From Rhizobacter sp. Root404 (lineage in GTDB: Bacteria > Pseudomonadota > Gammaproteobacteria > Burkholderiales > Burkholderiaceae_C), in the NCBI RefSeq assembly GCF_001425865.1, contig NZ_LMDS01000005.1, positions 1,096,430 to 1,160,429 of the forward strand: DNA of 64,000 nt, written 5' to 3'. A program made the position numbers and the translations under genes. Positions within the stretch are counted from its first letter, which is position 1. Every line of letters begins with the position of its first letter. Of this stretch, positions 24,036-35,517 are shown piece after piece. The notes beneath the pieces are model-generated. The model was given only the letters and a program-made list of their open reading frames with translations. It did not search any database and was not told the DNA's origin.

Positions 24036-25820
24036 TCACAGGTCTTCGGAGCCCAACAGCATTTCGGAGATGCCCTTGCCCGCCTGCACCATCGGCCAGA
24101 CGTTCTCGGTCGGGTCGGTGCGGATGTCGAGGAACACGGTGCGGTCCTTCAGGCGGATCGCCTCGCGCAGCGCGCCTTCCACGTCCGACGGCTTCTCGAT
24201 CTTCAGCCCGACGTGGCCGTAAGCCTCGGCCAGCTTGACGAAGTCGGGCAGTGCGTCCATGTAGCTGTGCGAGTAGCGGCCGCCGTAGTCGAGCTGCTGC
24301 CACTGCCGCACCATGCCCAGGTAGCGGTTGTTCAGCGAGATGATCTTGACCGGCGTCTTGTACTGCAGGCAGGTCGACAACTCCTGGATGCACATCTGGA
24401 TCGAGCCCTCACCGGTGATGCAGAACACGTCGGCATCGGGCTTGGCGAGCTTGATGCCCATCGCGTACGGCAGGCCCACGCCCATCGTGCCCAGGCCACC
24501 CGAATTGATCCAGCGGCGCGGCTCGTCGAAGCGGTAGTACTGCGCGGCCCACATCTGGTGCTGGCCGACGTCGGAGGTGATGTAGGCGTCGCTGTCCTTG
24601 GTCAGGTCCCAGAGGGTCTGCACGACGTGCTGCGGCTTGATCACTTCGGTGCTGTTCTTGAAGGACAGGCAGTCCTTCTTTCGCCACTCGTTGATCTGCT
24701 TCCACCAGGCGGAGAGGGACGGCACGTCGGGCTTGGACTGCGCGTCGCGGATCTGCGCGATCAGCTCCTGCAGCACGTCCTTCACGTCGCCGACGATCGG
24801 GATGTCGACCCGCACGCGCTTGCTGATCGACGAAGGATCGATGTCGACGTGGATGATCTTGCGCTCGACCGAGGCGAAGTGCTTCGGGTTGCCGATCACC
24901 CGGTCGTCGAAGCGCGCGCCCACCGCCAGCAGGACGTCGCAGTTCTGCATCGTCATGTTGGCTTCGTAGGTGCCGTGCATGCCGAGCATGCCGAGGAACT
25001 TCGGGTCGCTCGCCGGCATGGCGCCCAGTCCCATCAGCGTGTTGGTGACCGGGTAGCCGAGCAGGTCGGCGAGCTCGCGCAGCTCGGCCGACGCATTGCC
25101 CAGCACCACGCCGCCGCCGGTGTAGATGTAGGGGCGCTTCGCGGCGAGCAGCAGCTGCACGGCCTTACGGATCTGCCCGCCGTGGCCCTTGCGCACCGGG
25201 TTGTACGAGCGCATCTCGACCCGCTCGGGGTAGTAGAACGGCGTCTTGGCCATCGACACATCCTTCGGAATGTCGACGACCACCGGACCGGGCCGGCCGG
25301 TGCGGGCGATGTGGAAGGCCTTCTTCATCGTCAGCGCCAGGTCGCGCACGTCCTTGACGAGGAAGTTGTGCTTGACGACCGGGCGGGTGATGCCGACGGT
25401 GTCGCACTCCTGGAAGGCGTCCAGGCCGATCGCCGGCGTCGGCACCTGCCCGGTGATGATCACCATCGGGATCGAGTCCATGTAGGCCGTCGCGATGCCG
25501 GTGATCGCGTTCGTGACGCCCGGGCCGGACGTGACCAGCGCGACGCCGACGTCGCCCGTCGCGCGGGCGTATCCGTCAGCTGCGTGGACGGCGGCCTGCT
25601 CGTGGCGCACGAGGACGTGTTCGATCGTCTCCTGCTTGTAGAGCGCGTCGTAGATGTACAGGACCGCGCCGCCCGGGTAGCCCCAGAGGAACTTGACGTT
25701 CTCGGCCTGGAGGCACTTGACGAGGATTTCGGAGCCGTTGGGATCGGACGCCGGCGTGGCGCTGGAGGGGAGCGGCTGCGCTGACGCGGCCCGCTTCATT
25801 TCAGTGGGAGAGATGTCCAT
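24036..25820 (-). CDS. ilvB: Acetolactate synthase large (catalytic) subunit
   Basis: A 594-residue thiamine diphosphate enzyme that makes acetolactate or acetohydroxybutyrate from pyruvate and 2-ketobutyrate. WGYPGGAVLYIYDAL and the catalytic Glu in LVRHEQAAVHAADGYAR are N-terminal, and RPGPVVVDIPKDV follows. The ThDP motif is CITGEGSIQMC followed by NNRYLGMV. The start is either ATG 25820 (AAAGG before it) or ATG 25799; the latter overlaps the stop of a small upstream frame as ATGA. The N-terminal extension of about 25 residues is Ala/Ser/Pro-rich. It is the first gene of the cluster. Confidence 0.94.
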   Translation of the reverse strand: MDISPTEMKRAASAQPLPSSATPASDPNGSEILVKCLQAENVKFLWGYPGGAVLYIYDALYKQETIEHVLVRHEQAAVHAADGYARATGDVGVALVTSGPGVTNAITGIATAYMDSIPMVIITGQVPTPAIGLDAFQECDTVGITRPVVKHNFLVKDVRDLALTMKKAFHIARTGRPGPVVVDIPKDVSMAKTPFYYPERVEMRSYNPVRKGHGGQIRKAVQLLLAAKRPYIYTGGGVVLGNASAELRELADLLGYPVTNTLMGLGAMPASDPKFLGMLGMHGTYEANMTMQNCDVLLAVGARFDDRVIGNPKHFASVERKIIHVDIDPSSISKRVRVDIPIVGDVKDVLQELIAQIRDAQSKPDVPSLSAWWKQINEWRKKDCLSFKNSTEVIKPQHVVQTLWDLTKDSDAYITSDVGQHQMWAAQYYRFDEPRRWINSGGLGTMGVGLPYAMGIKLAKPDADVFCITGEGSIQMCIQELSTCLQYKTPVKIISLNNRYLGMVRQWQQLDYGGRYSHSYMDALPDFVKLAEAYGHVGLKIEKPSDVEGALREAIRLKDRTVFLDIRTDPTENVWPMVQAGKGISEMLLGSEDL

Positions 25821-25971
25821 GGCGGAAACCTTTGCGAATTTCTCTGACGAAAAACCATCGGTGCACCTCTCCTCATCCTCGTGAGACGGGTGTGGTGCCT
25901 GAGGGTCGACGATGTCGGCGCTCCGGTTGAGCGGCCAGCGTGTCGACCAGAACTGTCGTGCAACCCGGCAT
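25796..25971 (-). promoter_or_regulatory. ilvB leader with two small candidate frames
   Basis: Two short minus-strand frames precede or overlap ilvB. One, 25971-25873 (32 residues), contains a CTTVLVDTL segment and is only mildly rich in Val and Leu. The other, 25858-25796 (20 residues, beginning MVFRQRNSQ), has the strong ribosome site GAGGAGAGG. It ends in a TGA that overlaps the second in-frame ATG of ilvB. Either could couple ilvB translation to upstream reading. No strong terminator hairpin was found, and neither frame is proven. Confidence 0.35.
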
Positions 25972-26090
25972 TATGTCACCGCTTTGCTGCGCCGCCGCAA
26001 GGATCGACGGACCCGACGCGGGCAATGAGATAATCGCCGCCTTGCCTGCGGGGTCTTCCTCCACCTGGCGCCAGACGGTATCCGACGCTC

Positions 26091-26657
26091 TTGGCATCCG
26101 ACAAAGAACTTTCCGACTTCCTGAAGAGCGTCGACAAGCGCGCCTTCAAGCGCGCGCTGTACGCGGTCCGCGACGAAGACGCCGCGCTCGACATCGTGCA
26201 GGACACGATGATCCGCCTGTCCGAGAAGTACGCCGACCGGCCCGCCGCGGAACTGCCGTTGCTGTTCCAGCGCATCCTGTCGAACGCGACGATGGACTGG
26301 TTCCGCCGCCAGAAGGTGCGCAACGCGGTGGTGCGCAACTTCTCGGACTTCGAATCGGCCGGCAGCGACGGCGACTTCGACATCCTCGAGACGCTCGAGG
26401 CTCTGGGCGGTTCGCTGGCGTCCGAGAGCACGGCCGATACCGCATCACGGGCGCAGATCCTGCTAGCCATCGAGGCCGAGGTGGCGCGGTTGCCCGGGCG
26501 TCAACGGGAAGCCTTCCTGTTGCGTTACTGGGAGGAACTCGATGTCGCCGAGACGGCCGCTGCGATGGGCTGCTCGGAGGGAAGCGTCAAGACGCACTGC
26601 TCGCGCGCCGTGCATGCCCTGTCGACGGCCCTCAGGACAAAGGGAATAACGCTATGA
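26091..26657 (+). CDS. RNA polymerase sigma factor (sigma-70/ECF-like)
   Basis: The 188-residue protein has region 2 (FKRALYAVRDEDAALDIVQDTMIRLSEKYAD, then NATMDWFRRQKVR) and region 4 (LPGRQREAFLLRYWEELDVAETAAAMGCSEGSVKTHCSRA) and little between them. It belongs to the small ECF-type sigma factors. The best start is the TTG at 26091; no ATG or GTG lies close. It overlaps the next gene by ATGA. The neighbouring DUF3619 protein is predicted to have one membrane span and may be its anti-sigma factor. This block with DUF3106 and RDD genes is conserved in Burkholderiales. Confidence 0.85.
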   Translation: MASDKELSDFLKSVDKRAFKRALYAVRDEDAALDIVQDTMIRLSEKYADRPAAELPLLFQRILSNATMDWFRRQKVRNAVVRNFSDFESAGSDGDFDILETLEALGGSLASESTADTASRAQILLAIEAEVARLPGRQREAFLLRYWEELDVAETAAAMGCSEGSVKTHCSRAVHALSTALRTKGITL

Positions 26658-27109
26658 ACCAGTACGACTTCCGCACCGATTCCCGCTTGCCGCCTCAGGC
26701 CGCAGTCGACGCGCTGCAGACGCGCTTCGCGCTGCGCGTGGCCGCTGGGCTGAGCGAGCGCACCGCCGAGATCGGCCCCGACCTGACCGAGCGCCTGCGC
26801 TTCGCGCGCGAGAAGGCGCTCGAGCGCGCCCGTGCCACCCGCGCCGCCGCGACGACCCCGGCGGTCGGTGTGAGCCGCAGCGGCGCCGCCATCCTGGGCA
26901 TGGCCGGATCGGGCTGGTGGCTGAAGTTCGCGTCGGTGCTGCCGGTGTTCGCGCTGGCGGCGGGTCTGTTCATGATCCAGCGCCTGCAGGACAACGCCCA
27001 GATCGCGACCGCCGCCGAGGTCGATGCCGCGCTGCTGGCCGACGACCTGCCGCCGCGCGCCTACAGCGATGCCGGTTTCGCTGAATTCCTGAAGACGCCA
27101 GGCGAGTGA
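26654..27109 (+). CDS. DUF3619 membrane protein, possible anti-sigma partner
   Basis: The gene encodes a 151-residue protein. The N-terminal part is helical and charged (LPPQAAVDALQTRFALRVAAGLSER), one membrane segment lies near residues 95-115 (WWLKFASVLPVFALAAGLFMI), and a short acidic periplasmic tail ends in SDAGFAEFLKTPGE. This is the DUF3619 pattern. Single-span proteins encoded right after a small sigma factor and overlapping it often bind and hold that sigma, so an anti-sigma role is plausible but unproven. ATG 26654 overlaps the sigma stop. Confidence 0.8.
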   Translation: MNQYDFRTDSRLPPQAAVDALQTRFALRVAAGLSERTAEIGPDLTERLRFAREKALERARATRAAATTPAVGVSRSGAAILGMAGSGWWLKFASVLPVFALAAGLFMIQRLQDNAQIATAAEVDAALLADDLPPRAYSDAGFAEFLKTPGE

Positions 27110-27120
27110 CGGGGGCTCCC

Positions 27121-27936
27121 ATGACCCGAACCACGCGCGTCTCCACACCGGGTCTGCGTTGGGCCGTGGCTGCACTCACCCTGACGATGGTCGCGGTCGC
27201 CTCCCTGGTGCAGGCGTCGCAGGCACGTGCGCAGCCCCCGGCTGCAGCCGTCAAGGCTGCCCCCGCGGGCGAGCAGGGCGCACGGTGGACCGAACTCCAA
27301 CCGGCGCAACAGCAGGCACTCAAGCCGCTGGAACGCGAATGGTCGACGATCGACGTGCGCAGCAAGCGCAAGTGGCAGGAACTCGCGGCTCGCTTTCCCA
27401 AGCTGAACCCGCAAGAGCAGGCGCGTGTGCAGGAGCGGATGACGGCCTGGGCCAAGCTGACGCCGAAGGAGCGCACCGAAGCGCGGATGCATTTCCAGGA
27501 GGCCAAGCAGCTTCCGGCGCAGGACCGCAGGGCGCGCTGGGACGCCTATCAGGCGCTGTCTCCCGAGCAGAAGCAGCAATTGGCCGAGCGCGCCGCGCCG
27601 CCGGCCGAGGCCGCGCGCAAGAACGCATCGCCCACGGCGGTGCGCTCGGTTCGCGACGCCGCACCGCAAGCCAAGTCCAACATCGTGCCGAACCCGGCGC
27701 TGGTCGCTGCGCCGCGGGCCGTGGCGCCGACTGTCGTTCAGGCCCGCCCGGGCGCAACGACCACGTTGATCAACCGGCCGCCTGCGCCACCCGGCCACCA
27801 GCAGACCGGCCTTCCGAAGATCGCGGCCACGCCTGAGTTCGTCAACAAGGCGACGCTGTTGCCGCAACGCGGCCCGCAAGGCGCGGCCACGCGCTCGGCC
27901 ACCGCGCCGGCACCCGAACCCGCACCGCGGCAATGA
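27121..27936 (+). CDS. DUF3106 exported protein
   Basis: A 271-residue protein with a signal peptide (AALTLTMVAVASLVQASQARA). The DUF3106 domain (about residues 55-160) has repeats of the form W-x-x-L-x-P-x-x-Q/R (WTELQPAQQQALKPLEREW; KLNPQEQARVQERMTAW; KLTPKERTEARMHFQ). A long Pro/Ala-rich low-complexity tail follows. ATG 27121 has GGGGG before it; a GTG at 27106 overlaps the upstream stop and could also be used. The function is unknown; periplasmic location is predicted. It overlaps the RDD gene by four bases. Confidence 0.8.
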   Translation: MTRTTRVSTPGLRWAVAALTLTMVAVASLVQASQARAQPPAAAVKAAPAGEQGARWTELQPAQQQALKPLEREWSTIDVRSKRKWQELAARFPKLNPQEQARVQERMTAWAKLTPKERTEARMHFQEAKQLPAQDRRARWDAYQALSPEQKQQLAERAAPPAEAARKNASPTAVRSVRDAAPQAKSNIVPNPALVAAPRAVAPTVVQARPGATTTLINRPPAPPGHQQTGLPKIAATPEFVNKATLLPQRGPQGAATRSATAPAPEPAPRQ

Positions 27937-28469
27937 CCGCGGCGACCGGAGCTCCGGGCGGCGTCTTCCAGACGCCGAGCCTGAAGCGGCGCATGGCGTC
28001 GTTCGTCTACGAGGGTCTGCTGCTGTTCGGAATCGGTCTGTTCCCGGGCGCGCTCGGCGCCCTGTTCGTCGCGTTGACCGGCCACCAGCATCCGTTGCAG
28101 AGCGACACCGCGCTGCGGGCGATCACGCTGCTGATCTACGCTGTGTATTTCAGCTGGTTCTGGTCCGCGCGCGGCCAGACCCTGCCGATGCAGACCTGGC
28201 ACATCCGCGTCGTCACCGCGGACGGCAGGCCGCTGAGCGAGGCACGCGCCCTGGCGCGCTTCGTCGCGAGCTGCGCCTGGTTCGCGCCGGCCGCGGCGAT
28301 CGCGGCACTGAACCACTGGACGCGCTGGCAGGGGTTGGCGGCTGTGGCCATCGGCGTCATCGGCTATGCACTGCTGGCACTGCTGCACCCGCAGCGCCAG
28401 TTCTGGCACGACGCGCTGTGCGGCACGCGCCTGATCGACGCGCGCCCTACCCCCGTCCCGAAGACCTGA
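27933..28469 (+). CDS. RDD-family membrane protein
   Basis: The 178-residue protein carries the RDD pattern: R near the start of the first span region (LKRRMASFVYEGLLLFGIGLF) and QTWHIRVVTADGRPL in the central loop. The second Asp is in FWHDALCGTRLIDARP near the end. About four membrane spans are seen. The family's role is unclear; some members act in ion or amphipathic transport. ATG 27933 overlaps the preceding gene, so it is the fourth gene of the sigma-DUF3619-DUF3106-RDD unit. Confidence 0.88.
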   Translation: MTAATGAPGGVFQTPSLKRRMASFVYEGLLLFGIGLFPGALGALFVALTGHQHPLQSDTALRAITLLIYAVYFSWFWSARGQTLPMQTWHIRVVTADGRPLSEARALARFVASCAWFAPAAAIAALNHWTRWQGLAAVAIGVIGYALLALLHPQRQFWHDALCGTRLIDARPTPVPKT

Positions 28470-28502
28470 GCTGGCCCCCTGCCCGAGGCACAATCCGGCC
28501 CC

Positions 28503-28883
28503 ATGACCAATCCGCACAAGGGGCGCACCGGGCTCGACCGGGTCATCCGCGCCACCGGCTATTCGGTCGCCGGCCTGCAAAGCGCGTACCGCGGCGAGAG
28601 CGCCTTCCGCCAGGAGTTCTGGCTCGCGGTGCTGCTGCTGCCAATCGCGTTCTGGCTCGGCCGCAGCTGGGTCGAGGTGGTGCTGCTGGCCGGCTCGGTG
28701 ATGCTGGTGCTGATCGTCGAGTTGCTCAACTCGGCGGTCGAGGCGGCGATCGACCGCATCTCGTTCGAGATCCACGACCTGTCGAAGCGCGCGAAGGACA
28801 TCGGCAGCGCCGCCGTCTTCCTGTCGCTGCTGCTGTGCTCGGGCACCTGGGCCGCCGCGCTGTGGCAGCGATTCGCGGGATGA
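28503..28883 (+). CDS. dgkA: Diacylglycerol kinase
   Basis: A 126-residue small membrane kinase that phosphorylates diacylglycerol, recycling lipid left by glucan and other phospholipid-using reactions. The signature with its catalytic Glu is VELLNSAVEAAIDRIS (about residues 75-90), and three membrane spans and the N-terminal GLDRVIRATGYSVAGLQSAYRGESAFRQE are typical. The stop overlaps the possible start (28880) of the next gene. Confidence 0.93.
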   Translation: MTNPHKGRTGLDRVIRATGYSVAGLQSAYRGESAFRQEFWLAVLLLPIAFWLGRSWVEVVLLAGSVMLVLIVELLNSAVEAAIDRISFEIHDLSKRAKDIGSAAVFLSLLLCSGTWAAALWQRFAG

Positions 28884-28891
28884 TCGGGCCG

Positions 28892-29476
28892 ATGAAACCC
28901 ATCTCGTTGTGCGTCTACTGCGGCTCGCGACCCGGCGTGTCGCCCGTCCATGCCGAGGCAGCACGCTCGGTCGGCCACGAGATCGGCCGGCGCGGCTGGC
29001 AACTGGTCTATGGCGGAGGCCGCGCCGGGCTGATGGGCGTGGTGGCCGATGCGGCGCTCGCTGCCGGCGCCACGGTCGTCGGCGTGATCCCAACGTCGCT
29101 GATGGACCGCGAACTCGGCCACATCGGCCTGACCGAACTGCATGTCGTGGATACGATGCACCAGCGCAAGACACTGATGGCCGAACGCAGCGACGCGTTT
29201 CTCGCGCTGCCGGGCGGCATCGGCACGTTCGAAGAGCTGTTCGAAGTGTGGACGTGGCGCCAGCTCGGCTACCACGACAAGCCGATCGGCCTGTTGAACG
29301 CCGCAGGCTACTACGACGCGATGCTCGGCTTCCTGCGCCACAGCGAAGCGCAAGGCTTCATGGCGGCCGAACAGAACGCGCTGCTGCAGGTCGACAGCGA
29401 CCCGGTGGCGTTGGTCGAGCGGCTCGGCGCGCTGGCGCCGCTTGCCACGGCGCCGGACGACTACCGCCAGATCTGA
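28892..29476 (+). CDS. LOG-family (TIGR00730) nucleotide phosphoribohydrolase
   Basis: A 194-residue Rossmann-like protein with the family motif LPGGIGTFEEL (about residues 107-117) and the preceding conserved Arg in VDTMHQRKTLMAERSD. Members release cytokinin-like bases from their ribotides or hydrolyse AMP, so the safe description is a putative nucleotide 5'-monophosphate phosphoribohydrolase. The N-terminal ISLCVYCGSRPG is also typical. ATG 28892 gives the usual N-terminus; ATG 28880 overlaps dgkA's stop and is an alternative. Confidence 0.9.
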   Translation: MKPISLCVYCGSRPGVSPVHAEAARSVGHEIGRRGWQLVYGGGRAGLMGVVADAALAAGATVVGVIPTSLMDRELGHIGLTELHVVDTMHQRKTLMAERSDAFLALPGGIGTFEELFEVWTWRQLGYHDKPIGLLNAAGYYDAMLGFLRHSEAQGFMAAEQNALLQVDSDPVALVERLGALAPLATAPDDYRQI

Positions 29477-29495
29477 AGCGCGCGCAAAGCGGCGG

Positions 29496-29834
29496 TCAGA
29501 CCGCTTCGTCGTTGGTCTCGCCGGTGCGGATCCGGATCACCTGCTCGATGGCGGTGACGAAGATCTTGCCGTCGCCGATCTTGCCGGTCTTGGCGGCCTT
29601 GACGATCGCCTCGATGCAGCGGTCGACGTCCGCATCCTTGACGACGACCTCGAGCTTCACCTTCGGCAGGAAGTCGACCACGTACTCGGCGCCGCGGTAC
29701 AGCTCCGTGTGGCCCTTCTGGCGCCCGAAGCCCTTGACCTCGGTCACGGTCAGGCCCGTCACCCCCACCTGACCGAGCGCCTCGCGCACTTCCTCGAGCT
29801 TGAACGGTTTGACGATCGCGGTGATCTGTTTCAT
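29496..29834 (-). CDS. glnB: Nitrogen regulatory protein P-II
   Basis: The 112-residue protein is a typical P-II trimer subunit. Tyr51, the uridylylation site, sits in the T-loop (GHTELYRGAEYVV), and GKIGDGKIFV binds ATP/ADP near residue 84. It reports glutamine and 2-oxoglutarate status to glutamine synthetase control, NtrB and other targets. ATG 29834 gives the standard MKQITAIVKPFK. It lies 33 bases downstream of nadE in the same direction, a common pairing that may reflect P-II control of the NAD synthetase. No amtB is nearby, which favours GlnB over GlnK. Confidence 0.93.
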   Translation of the reverse strand: MKQITAIVKPFKLEEVREALGQVGVTGLTVTEVKGFGRQKGHTELYRGAEYVVDFLPKVKLEVVVKDADVDRCIEAIVKAAKTGKIGDGKIFVTAIEQVIRIRTGETNDEAV

Positions 29835-29867
29835 GACGAGCTCCTGCAAGGGTTTGACGAGACTAGT

Positions 29868-31541
29868 TTAAGCGCGGAACTTCGAGGTGATCGGGTAGCG
29901 CCAGTCGCGCCCGAACGCCCGGTGCGTGATGCGGATGCCGACCGGCGATTGCCGCCGCTTGTATTCGTTGATCTTGATGAGCTTGGTCACCCGCTCCACG
30001 TCGGCCGCCGCGAAGCCCGCCGCGACGATCTCGTCGATGCCCTGGTCGAATTCCATGTAGCGCGACAGGATCGCGTCGAGCACCTCGTAGGGCGGCAGGC
30101 TGTCCTGGTCCTTCTGGTCGGGGCGCAGTTCGGCCGAAGGCGCGCGCGTGATGATGCGTTCGGGGATGATCTCGCGCCCTTGCGCGTTCTTCCACGCCGC
30201 CAGGCGGTAGACCAGCGTCTTGGCGACGTCCTTGATCACCGCGAAGCCGCCGGCCATGTCGCCGTACAAGGTGCAGTAGCCGGTCGCCATCTCGCTCTTG
30301 TTGCCGGTGGTCAGCACGATGGACCCGAACTTGTTCGACAGGGCCATCAGCAGCGTGCCGCGGATGCGCGCCTGAATGTTCTCCTCGGTCGCGTCCTCGG
30401 CGCGGCCCGCGAACTCGGTGGCCAGGCTGCGCTTGAAATCCTCGAACATCGGCACGATCGAGATCTCGTCGTAGCGCACGCCCAGGCGCTGCGCCATGTC
30501 GCGGGCGTCGATCCACGAGATGTCCGCCGTGTAGGGGGACGGCATCATCACCGTGCGCACGCGGTCGGCGCCCAGGGCGTCGACGGCGATCGCCAGCACC
30601 AGCGCCGAGTCGATGCCGCCGGACAAGCCGATGATCACGCCGGGAAATCCGTTCTTGTCGACGTAATCGCGCACGCCGACAACCAGCGCCGCCCAGGCCT
30701 GCGCCTCGATAGACGGTGTGGGCGCCACCTCGCCGGTCGCCGTCACGGTGGACACGTCGAGCAGCATCAGCGCCTCCTCGAACATCGCGGCGCGCGCGGT
30801 CACCGCACCTTCGGCGTCCAGCGCGAACGAGGCGCCATCGAACACGACCTCGTCCTGCGCGCCGGCCAGATGCGCATAGAGCAGCGGCATGCGCAGGGCG
30901 CGTGCGGTCTGCGCCATCCGCTCCTCGCGCTCGGCCAGCTTGCCGAGGTGGAACGGCGAGGCGTTCAGCACGCACAGCACGTCCGCGCCAGCGGCCCGGG
31001 CGAGCGTGCCCGGCTCGTCGAACCAGGCGTCTTCGCAGATGTTCAGACCGAACTTCAGGCCCTGCACCTCGATCACGACGGCCCCCTGCCCCGCATCGCG
31101 GCCCGACGCGAAGTACCGCCGCTCGTCGAACACCTGGTAGTTGGGCAGTTCGCGCTTGCAATAGGTGGCCAGCACCCGACCTTCGCTCAGCACCGAGGCC
31201 GCGTTGTAGCGCTGCGGCACCGAAACCGAGTTCGACCTAACATCACCCCGATCACCGAACTGATGCGGATGCCCCACCACCACGAACAAGCCAGGCAAAT
31301 CGGCCAGCGCCCGCGCGCAGTCGGCCAGCGCATCGGCGCAGGCCTGCATGAATGCGGGGCGCAGCAGCAGGTCTTCGGGCGGGTAGCCGCACAAGCCGAG
31401 TTCCGGGGTCAGCACCAGCCGGGCGCCCTGCGCGAAGGCGCGGCGCGCGGCGTCGACGATGCGCGCGCTGTTGCCGGCCAGATCGCCGACCGTGGCATTG
31501 ATCTGCGCCAGCGCCACTTTGACCGAGGATTGTTCTGACAT
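29868..31541 (-). CDS. nadE: Glutamine-dependent NAD+ synthetase
   Basis: A 557-residue two-domain enzyme. The N-terminal nitrilase-like glutaminase has its Glu in LTPELGLCGYPPEDLL, Lys in YCKRELPNYQVF and Cys in NICEDAWF. The C-terminal synthetase has P-loop IIGLSGGIDSALV near residue 300. It amidates deamido-NAD with ammonia channelled from glutamine. The ATG at 31541 shares the CATG (31539-31542) with the start of the divergent gene. It is followed by glnB. Confidence 0.94.
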   Translation of the reverse strand: MSEQSSVKVALAQINATVGDLAGNSARIVDAARRAFAQGARLVLTPELGLCGYPPEDLLLRPAFMQACADALADCARALADLPGLFVVVGHPHQFGDRGDVRSNSVSVPQRYNAASVLSEGRVLATYCKRELPNYQVFDERRYFASGRDAGQGAVVIEVQGLKFGLNICEDAWFDEPGTLARAAGADVLCVLNASPFHLGKLAEREERMAQTARALRMPLLYAHLAGAQDEVVFDGASFALDAEGAVTARAAMFEEALMLLDVSTVTATGEVAPTPSIEAQAWAALVVGVRDYVDKNGFPGVIIGLSGGIDSALVLAIAVDALGADRVRTVMMPSPYTADISWIDARDMAQRLGVRYDEISIVPMFEDFKRSLATEFAGRAEDATEENIQARIRGTLLMALSNKFGSIVLTTGNKSEMATGYCTLYGDMAGGFAVIKDVAKTLVYRLAAWKNAQGREIIPERIITRAPSAELRPDQKDQDSLPPYEVLDAILSRYMEFDQGIDEIVAAGFAAADVERVTKLIKINEYKRRQSPVGIRITHRAFGRDWRYPITSKFRA

Positions 31542-32743
31542 GGTGGGTACTGCGGACGCGCGCAAGCGAAAGACGGAGGCCGATTCGGACGGCCCGGAAG
31601 GCTCGAACGATTATGTCATTCGGGTCTTCGACGACCCGGCCCAGATCGATGCGGCGACGTGGAACGAACTGGTCGCCGCCCAGGCGAGCGCCACGCCGTT
31701 CATGCGCCACGAGTACCTGCTGGCGCTGCACCGGTCGGAGAGCGCCGTGGCGCAGACCGGCTGGCTGCCGCAGTTCCTCGCGGTGTTCGATGGCACGGCG
31801 CTGATCGCCGCCTGCCCGCTCTACCTCAAGGAACACTCGTACGGCGAGTACGTGTTCGACTGGGCCTGGGCCGATGCCTACCAGCGTCACGGGCTGCACT
31901 ACTACCCGAAGCTGCTCGATGCGGTGCCGTTCACGCCGGTGCCCGGTCCGCGCCTGCTCGCGCGCGACGAGACGGGTCGCCGGGTGCTGCTGCGCGCGAT
32001 GCAGCAGCTCGCGCGCGACGCCAAGCTCTCGTCCGCCCACCTGCTGTTCCTCGACGAGGCGGACCAGCAGGCCGCGCGCGACGAGGGCTGGATGATGCGC
32101 AGCACCGTGCAGTTCCACTGGACACAGCGCGAGGGCGAGCCGTATGCCGACTTCGCGGACCTGCTCGCGAGCCTGCAACGCGAGAAGCGCAAGAAGATCC
32201 AGCAGGAGCGCCGCAAGGTGGCGGACGCCGGCGTCACGTTCACCGAATTGCAGGGCGAACAGATCACACCCGACGACTGGGACTTCTTCTACCGCTGCTA
32301 TGCGCAGACCTACCGCGAGCACCGCTCCACCCCCTACCTGACCCGCGACTTCTTCGCACGAATGGCCGGCACGATGGCGCGGAACTGGTTGATGTTCATC
32401 GCCTGGAAGGACGGCGAACGCATCGCGACCTCCCTGATCTGCATCGACCCGGAACGCGGCACCGCGTTCGGCCGCTACTGGGGTGCCGTGGTGCACATTC
32501 CCTGCCTGCACTTCGAGGCCTGTTTTTACCAGCCGCTCGCGTGGTGCATCGCCAACGGCTATCAGCGCTTCGAAGGCGGCGCGCAGGGCGAGCACAAGAT
32601 GGCGCGCGGCCTGCTGCCGGTGCAGACCTGGTCGGCCCACTGGCTCGCGCATCCGCAGTTCGCGCAGGCGGTCGGCGATTTCCTCGAACGCGAGGGCGCC
32701 GGCGTCGCGAACTACATCAGCGAGCTGAACGACCGCCTGCCGT

Positions 32744-32754
<11 letters not shown>
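31540..32754 (+). CDS. DUF482/GNAT-like acyltransferase
   Basis: A 404-residue protein of the GNAT superfamily DUF482 group (sometimes called peptidogalycan-biosynthesis-like). The conserved blocks are WNELVAAQASATPFMRHEYLLAL, HSYGEYVFDWAWADAY, LQREKRKKIQQERRKV and a C-terminal FEGGAQGEHKMARGLLPV. The fold is that of FemX-type aminoacyl or acyl transferases, but no substrate is established. Its ATG at 31540 overlaps the nadE start on the other strand, so one of the two starts may be placed slightly wrong. Its stop overlaps the M16 gene by 11 bases. Confidence 0.85.
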
Positions 32755-35476
<2,722 letters not shown>

Positions 35477-35517
35477 GAAGGCAATCGGTGAAGGCGGTGG
35501 ACGCCTTACGACTGCGT

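Noticed and set aside
25821..25990. Known ilv riboswitch-like RNA class upstream of ilvB
   Set aside because: Betaproteobacterial ilv leader RNA motifs have been described, but I cannot confirm their conserved structure here without a covariance search.
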